From the NCBI GenBank assembly GCA_002284615.2, contig MU069450.1:865976-876576 (forward strand): a stretch of DNA of 10,601 bases, written 5' to 3'. Both the position numbers and the translations under genes were made by a program. The DNA is from Dunaliella salina. Its lineage: Eukaryota > Chlorophyta > Chlorophyceae > Chlamydomonadales > Dunaliellaceae. Under the pieces are notes generated by a model. That model ran no database searches, had not been told where the DNA came from, and saw nothing but the letters and a program-made list of their open reading frames with translations. Positions within the stretch are counted from its first letter, which is position 1, and every line of letters begins with the position of its first letter. Below are positions 7,054-10,601 of this stretch, piece after piece.

Positions 7054-7492
7054 AACTTTATCTCCCTTGAGCGCTTTTACACCCCTGGCACAGGCAATTT
7101 CAACATCACAATCTTCAACCATTACCTGAGTAAAATTCCTTGGAACCAAGATAAACGATATACACCTCAGAACTACAACCACAGAGCTTGCTGCTGGTGA
7201 GATCACTCAGGAGCTCGTAGAAGGCATCCTCCTCACTGCTGCTTACAAAGACGCAGTCATACTAACAACAGTTACTAACCCCAATACACTCCAAGGGCAC
7301 GCAGTCACTCTTAAGCGTAGCAACACCAACTCCTCCCAAAATANCAATAGCTGGTTTCTCCTGGATTCAAACAATGACCAACCAAAGGGAATGCTCGCCA
7401 GCAGCGACTGGAGCAGGCTACAAGGAAAATTATTTCCCTACAGCAAGGAAGCGTTTGGGATGGTCTTAATCCTCAGTCTGATCTCCATTTAG
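7054..7492 (+). pseudogene. Second protease-like half domain (His/Asp, no visible Cys)
   Basis: Frame 1 from 7054 (through GTGNFNITIFNHYLSK) appears to pass into frame 2 near 7150, which is then open from 7130 to the TAG at 7490. Frame 2 contains GHAVTLKRSN (His at 7298) and, 22 codons on, SWFLLDSNND (Asp at 7364). This His-x-hydrophobic...Trp-x-Leu-Leu-Asp-Ser layout repeats that of the Josephin-like domain just upstream (HHAFAI and WKLLDS). Three codons in this stretch are affected by stop or N calls (N at 7344). No frame within 300 bases upstream supplies a Cys-x2-His helix, so the half may be a non-catalytic duplicate, a permuted or degraded protease, or an unrelated fold that resembles one. 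Its end overlaps the start of the endonuclease frame by about 110 bases. Confidence 0.42.
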
Positions 7493-8934
7493 CCGACAGC
7501 TCCTTCCCTTTTGACCCTAACACATTTACTTACNAAAATGTCATCAGCATTGACNCACCNCCTGAGCCAACACAAGAACCTTTTTTGCGCGCTAGACCAG
7601 CANAAACTTACANTACACCATCAAACACACCTCCCCACCATCCCCACCCTCCTGCAAANAATTACGCTACTGCCCCCTCCCCGCCCACTCTACCAAACAG
7701 TGCCGATGAAAACAGCCATCTTAGCAAGCACCAAGCTCCTCCCCAACCTCACTTNGATAATACGATTGCAAAGCTCAAATTCATGACCATGAATGTGAGA
7801 GGCCTGTTTACAAGCCATTTGGACTTGNGACATGCCATTGCTACGCACAACCCAGATGTCCTAGTACTCACAGAAATCAAGCTCAAGAAGAGCAACAAAC
7901 AACGAGCGTGGCTTGTCAACTTACTCAAACAATTTAAGTGGTGGCCTGCCTACAACAAGGACGGAGGGACTATCATCTGCGTTCGCACAGCCATAGCCCT
8001 CTCAACCAACTGCTCCAACGTAAGCTTAGATCTTAATGGCAGGCACGCCTCTGTTATCCTCAAAAGTCAACTCTCAAGCCTCCTAATCATTGGTACCTAT
8101 TGGCCCTCAGGCAGCTCTCCAGAACACATGGGCTCAAGAGGTCAGATGCAAGCAGAGCTTGAATCCATTATGAACACTCATAGTAGCAGCATACCCATCA
8201 TTATTGGAGATATGAATGCAACAATAAAAAACGATGACCGTACCAGTAATAGGAGCTATCCCTGTGACATCCAGTACAGAAATTTCCTTCTCTCTAACAA
8301 CCTCTCACCCTGTAAAGAGGACACCGCTAGGCCCTGGACCCACTGCCAAGCCACAGGCAAAGAAGCTGACAATAGTACCATTTACTCCTTTGNCAGGATT
8401 GATGACATTGTTCTGCCCTCCAGAATTGCATCTGCTTGCATTCCCTGCCATACCTGCAAGCTTGGTTACTTGAGTGACCACATCCCCCTTCTGCTCAGCA
8501 TACCTACCAGCATTCTCGATGTCTCCATAACATGCATTAACAACCTCCAGCCAACCAAGCAACCACCCCGCCTAGTCCTGGCCCGCCCTGTCAGTAGCTC
8601 TGACCAGCAAGCCTCCATGCAATCTGTTCTTGACCCCACTCATGGAGTCATCCAAGAGCTTGAAGGAACTCTGCAAGTGCTCAACCCAGCCTATACAGAA
8701 TCTAGCACCTTTCTCGAAAACATCAGGTCAACTTGTGCCAAAACTACCAAGAAACTCACCTCTTTATGCCACAGACCTGCCCCTGAAATCCTGGAAGACC
8801 TGGCAAACAAAGTTACCAACCTAAAACATTCCTCCCACAAAGTTGCACTAGAAATTTGCGAGACTAAACAATCTCTGAAGACCATAAGCACTACAACCCA
8901 AGACCTGTCAGCAACAAGCGCAGCGCTCTGCTGA
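7378..8934 (+). pseudogene. LINE apurinic-like endonuclease (EEP) with Pro-rich leader
   Basis: Frame 1 is open from 7378 (after TGA 7375) to TGA 8932. The first ~130 codons are Pro/Thr/Ser-rich (PPHHPHPPA near 7637) and carry eight of the eleven N calls. The endonuclease follows from about 7768: MNVRGL (Asn at 7792), VLVLTEIKL (metal-binding Glu at 7873), GTYWPSG near 8092, GDMNA (Asp 8209, Asn 8215), RIDDIVL (8395-8415) and SDHIPL (Asp 8476, His 8479). These are all the hallmark blocks of exonuclease-endonuclease-phosphatase enzymes, which in LINEs nick target DNA to prime reverse transcription. All catalytic residues seen are intact. No ATG precedes the domain in frame; the first in-frame ATG is 7783, too late for a complete protein, so this part was probably fused to the upstream protein or translation starts elsewhere. 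After about 8880 the frame is lost. Confidence 0.85.
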
Positions 8935-9663
8935 AAAGGCTAGGTCAGATCAGAGCAATCCGGAAACATGTCCTCTCACCCTTCGTTAACGCAAAAGACT
9001 TGACCTCTTACATGTTAGAGCAAGTCAAGGGCAATGAAGCCTTACATAAGGCAATCTCAGAGCTAAGGACGCTCAATCCCAACTAACCTCTGCAAAAACA
9101 GCTGGAAAGTCTTTTTAAATCCACCAAAGAAACTATAGCTAGCATTGACCGGGCTAAAAACATTCAACAAACCAAGCAAGCTTGCAAACAGCAATGCAAA
9201 CTTGCTATCAGAAACCCAAAGAAAGCGCACAAAGAAACCTTCAAGGATAAGAATGCACAACCAAGAGCTGGCCTTCAAGCCCTACGCAACCCTGAAGATA
9301 ACCATCTCGAAACAGAACCCAAGAAAATTGCACAAATTGTAGAGAAATACTACAGCAATGCCCTCAAAAACGTCAATATAAAAACCGGAAAATACCTTCC
9401 AGAGGAAGCACCCAGAAACTATCCTTGGGAGCAAGCAGGAGCATTAACGCATGTTCCCGACCCCTTCACCCTCCAGTCTCAAATAACCAAAGATGAGTTA
9501 GAGGGAAAACAAGAAAGAGACTGGCTCCACTCCAAGATCGTTGACAAAAGTGCCTTCCGCAAATGCATAAAGACTCTGAGCAACAACAGAACTCTAGGGC
9601 CGGATGGCATAGCTAATGAGCTCTTGAGGATGCTCCCTCCTGAAATCCAAGAAACATACACAA
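8880..9663 (+). pseudogene. Lys/Gln-rich linker and start of reverse transcriptase, frame 3
   Basis: The coding signal moves from frame 1 to frame 3 between about 8850 and 8913 and continues as DHKHYNPRPVSNKRSALLKRL onward. It is Lys/Gln/Asn-rich, partly helical in character, and crossed by one in-frame TAA (9084-9086). It ends with NNRTLGPDGIANELLRML, where GPDGI (9597-9611) is RT motif 0. A region of this kind joins endonuclease and RT in most APE-type LINEs. Near 9655-9662 one base is missing and coding passes to frame 2 (KLFIIMWATR). No other domain was recognised in the linker. Confidence 0.7.
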
Positions 9664-10601
9664 GCTCTTCATCATTATGTGGGCCACGCGTCTCACTCCT
9701 GTGAATTGGAAAACAAGCAGCTCAATCCTGATAGACAAAGGAAAAGGAGAAGAAACTAACCTCTCCTCCTACAGACCAATAGGAATTGCCAACACTCTCT
9801 ACAAACTTTGGACCCACCTCATCACTAGCACACTTTATGAATATGCTGAAGCGCACTCCTTGCTCAGCAGTACGCAGGCTGGCTTCCGCAACCAAGAAGA
9901 TGCAATTCACCAGCTCCAAAACGTGATCATGAGCTTAGAAGACGCCAAATTCTTCAAGCAAGACATCTATGCCCTCATTGTGGATTTCACCTCCGCTTTC
10001 AACACAACAGATCATGATCGTCTGCTATGGATCATGTATGACCTTGGCTTCCCCACTGATGCCATAGACACGGTTTAAAACCTATACGAGGACGCTACCA
10101 CCCTCATCAGACTTGCCAATGGGACTGGTACAGGACAAATTCCCGTTGAAAGAGGCACTATTCAAGGCGACACATTGTCTCCTTTCCTGTTCCTACTGTA
10201 TATGGAACCCCTTCTCCGCTGGCTCCACGCAGGAGGGCGCGGTTACAAACACATCTGCATCCCCAATCAAAACCAAACTGTCTCTGAAACGCACCTGGCC
10301 AATATTCTAAGCAGCGCCTCCTTTGCTGATGACCTACTCAGCAAAACAAACACTATTCAAAACCTTGAAGTTCAGGCCCGTAAGATTACACTTTATTCTG
10401 ACTGGGCAGCACTCATCATAAACGGGAGGAAAACCTAAGTAACAGGCATCTTATATGGCCACTCGCCAAAAGACAATAATGGAGTGACACCCTCCCAGAC
10501 GCTTGGCCAACAGCTTGAAGATAAAATTGACATACAAGGACAAAAAGCGCAGTTCATCACATCAGACAGACCTTTCCGTTACCTGGGAGTAGAACTAACC
10601 A
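9660..10601 (+). pseudogene. LINE reverse transcriptase, 3' end outside window
   Basis: Frame 2 carries the RT motifs in order: SSYRPIG (9764-9784, motif 1), QAGFR (9875-9889, motif 2), VDFTSAF (catalytic Asp 9983, motif 3/A), RGTIQGDTLSPF (10151-10186, motif 4/B), SFADD (Asp pair 10328-10333, motif 5/C), INGRKT (10418-10435, motif 6) and FRYLGV (10574-10591, motif 7). FADD replaces the common YADD, and motif A reads AFN where many LINEs have AFD. All three catalytic Asp codons are present. Two in-frame TAA codons interrupt it (10076-10078, 10436-10438), each between well-conserved blocks, so the domain is readable on both sides. The thumb and everything after it lie outside. The clade was not assigned; QGDTLSPF and EPLLRWL may help an RT tree place it. 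Confidence 0.9.

Larger units (their letters stand above)
5380..10601 (+). mobile_element. Degraded non-LTR (LINE-type) retrotransposon, 3' truncated by window
   Basis: From about 5380 to the window end the plus strand is A/C-rich, unlike the G/T-rich DNA before it, and reading frames on this strand join into a LINE-like order: Cys/His-rich segment, Josephin-like protease, second protease-like half, EEP endonuclease, linker, reverse transcriptase. Endonuclease upstream of RT in one transcript is the standard architecture of APE-type LINEs. The 5' edge is set only by composition and frame content, so it could lie 100-300 bases either way. The 3' part after RT motif 7 (thumb, any RNase H or zinc knuckle, 3' UTR, tail) is outside the window, so no target-site duplication can be tested. 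At least five frame changes and several TAA codons show decay. Eleven isolated N calls all fall inside this element. Confidence 0.85.

Noticed and set aside
7081..7130. GTGNFNITIFNHYLSK looked like a decayed OTU-type Cys motif (GxGNC).
   Set aside because: There is no Cys, the distance to the His at 7298 is only about 66 codons, and the His/Asp block is Josephin-like, not OTU-like.
5380..10601. LTR retrotransposon or DNA virus origin for the protease-endonuclease-RT block.
   Set aside because: An EEP endonuclease upstream of a LINE-type RT and the absence of integrase, aspartic protease or LTRs fit a non-LTR element.

Overview
The window is nuclear DNA from a eukaryote with a repeat-rich genome. 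It holds a (CA)n microsatellite, several minisatellites, a tRNA-like segment and a non-LTR retrotransposon, with no bacterial-type gene packing. The species cannot be fixed from the sequence. No intact host gene can be supported.

Positions 1-5379 are repeat-dominated and G/T-rich on this strand. In order they hold: a 40-unit CA array (1-81); a CTG run (189-210); a 286-bp tandem duplication (211-764); a short direct-repeat cluster (1414-1500); a degenerate GGCCCT minisatellite whose monomers carry CCCT/AGGG dyads (1501-1820); a 31-bp hairpin minisatellite (1832-1926); a short TGACGTATGTCGCATG cluster (2123-2242); three tandem copies of a ~165-bp unit (2248-2739); a minus-strand tRNA-like stretch (2885-2957); two G-quadruplex motifs (3867-3898, 4532-4559); a 41-bp minisatellite (3979-4165); and a dispersed repeat found at 1283-1377 and 3886-3980. 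Long parts between these have no supportable gene.

From about 5380 the plus strand becomes A/C-rich and stays so to the end. This is one plus-strand LINE-type element, cut off by the window end. Its decayed reading frames run: a Cys/His-rich segment (5434-6167); a Josephin-like cysteine protease domain with Cys, His and Asp visible at Josephin-like spacing (6269-7028); a second His/Asp protease-like half without a visible Cys (7054-7492); a Pro-rich linker and an apurinic-like (EEP) endonuclease (7378-8934); a Lys/Gln-rich linker (8880-9663); and a reverse transcriptase with motifs 0-7 including FADD (9660-10601). The frame changes several times and TAA codons interrupt it, so this copy is most likely dead.

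In an active relative, the endonuclease would nick target DNA and the reverse transcriptase would prime on the nick. The Josephin-like domain suggests an added deubiquitinase-like or self-processing activity; that is inference. A Josephin-like protease inside a LINE is the most unusual feature of the window.
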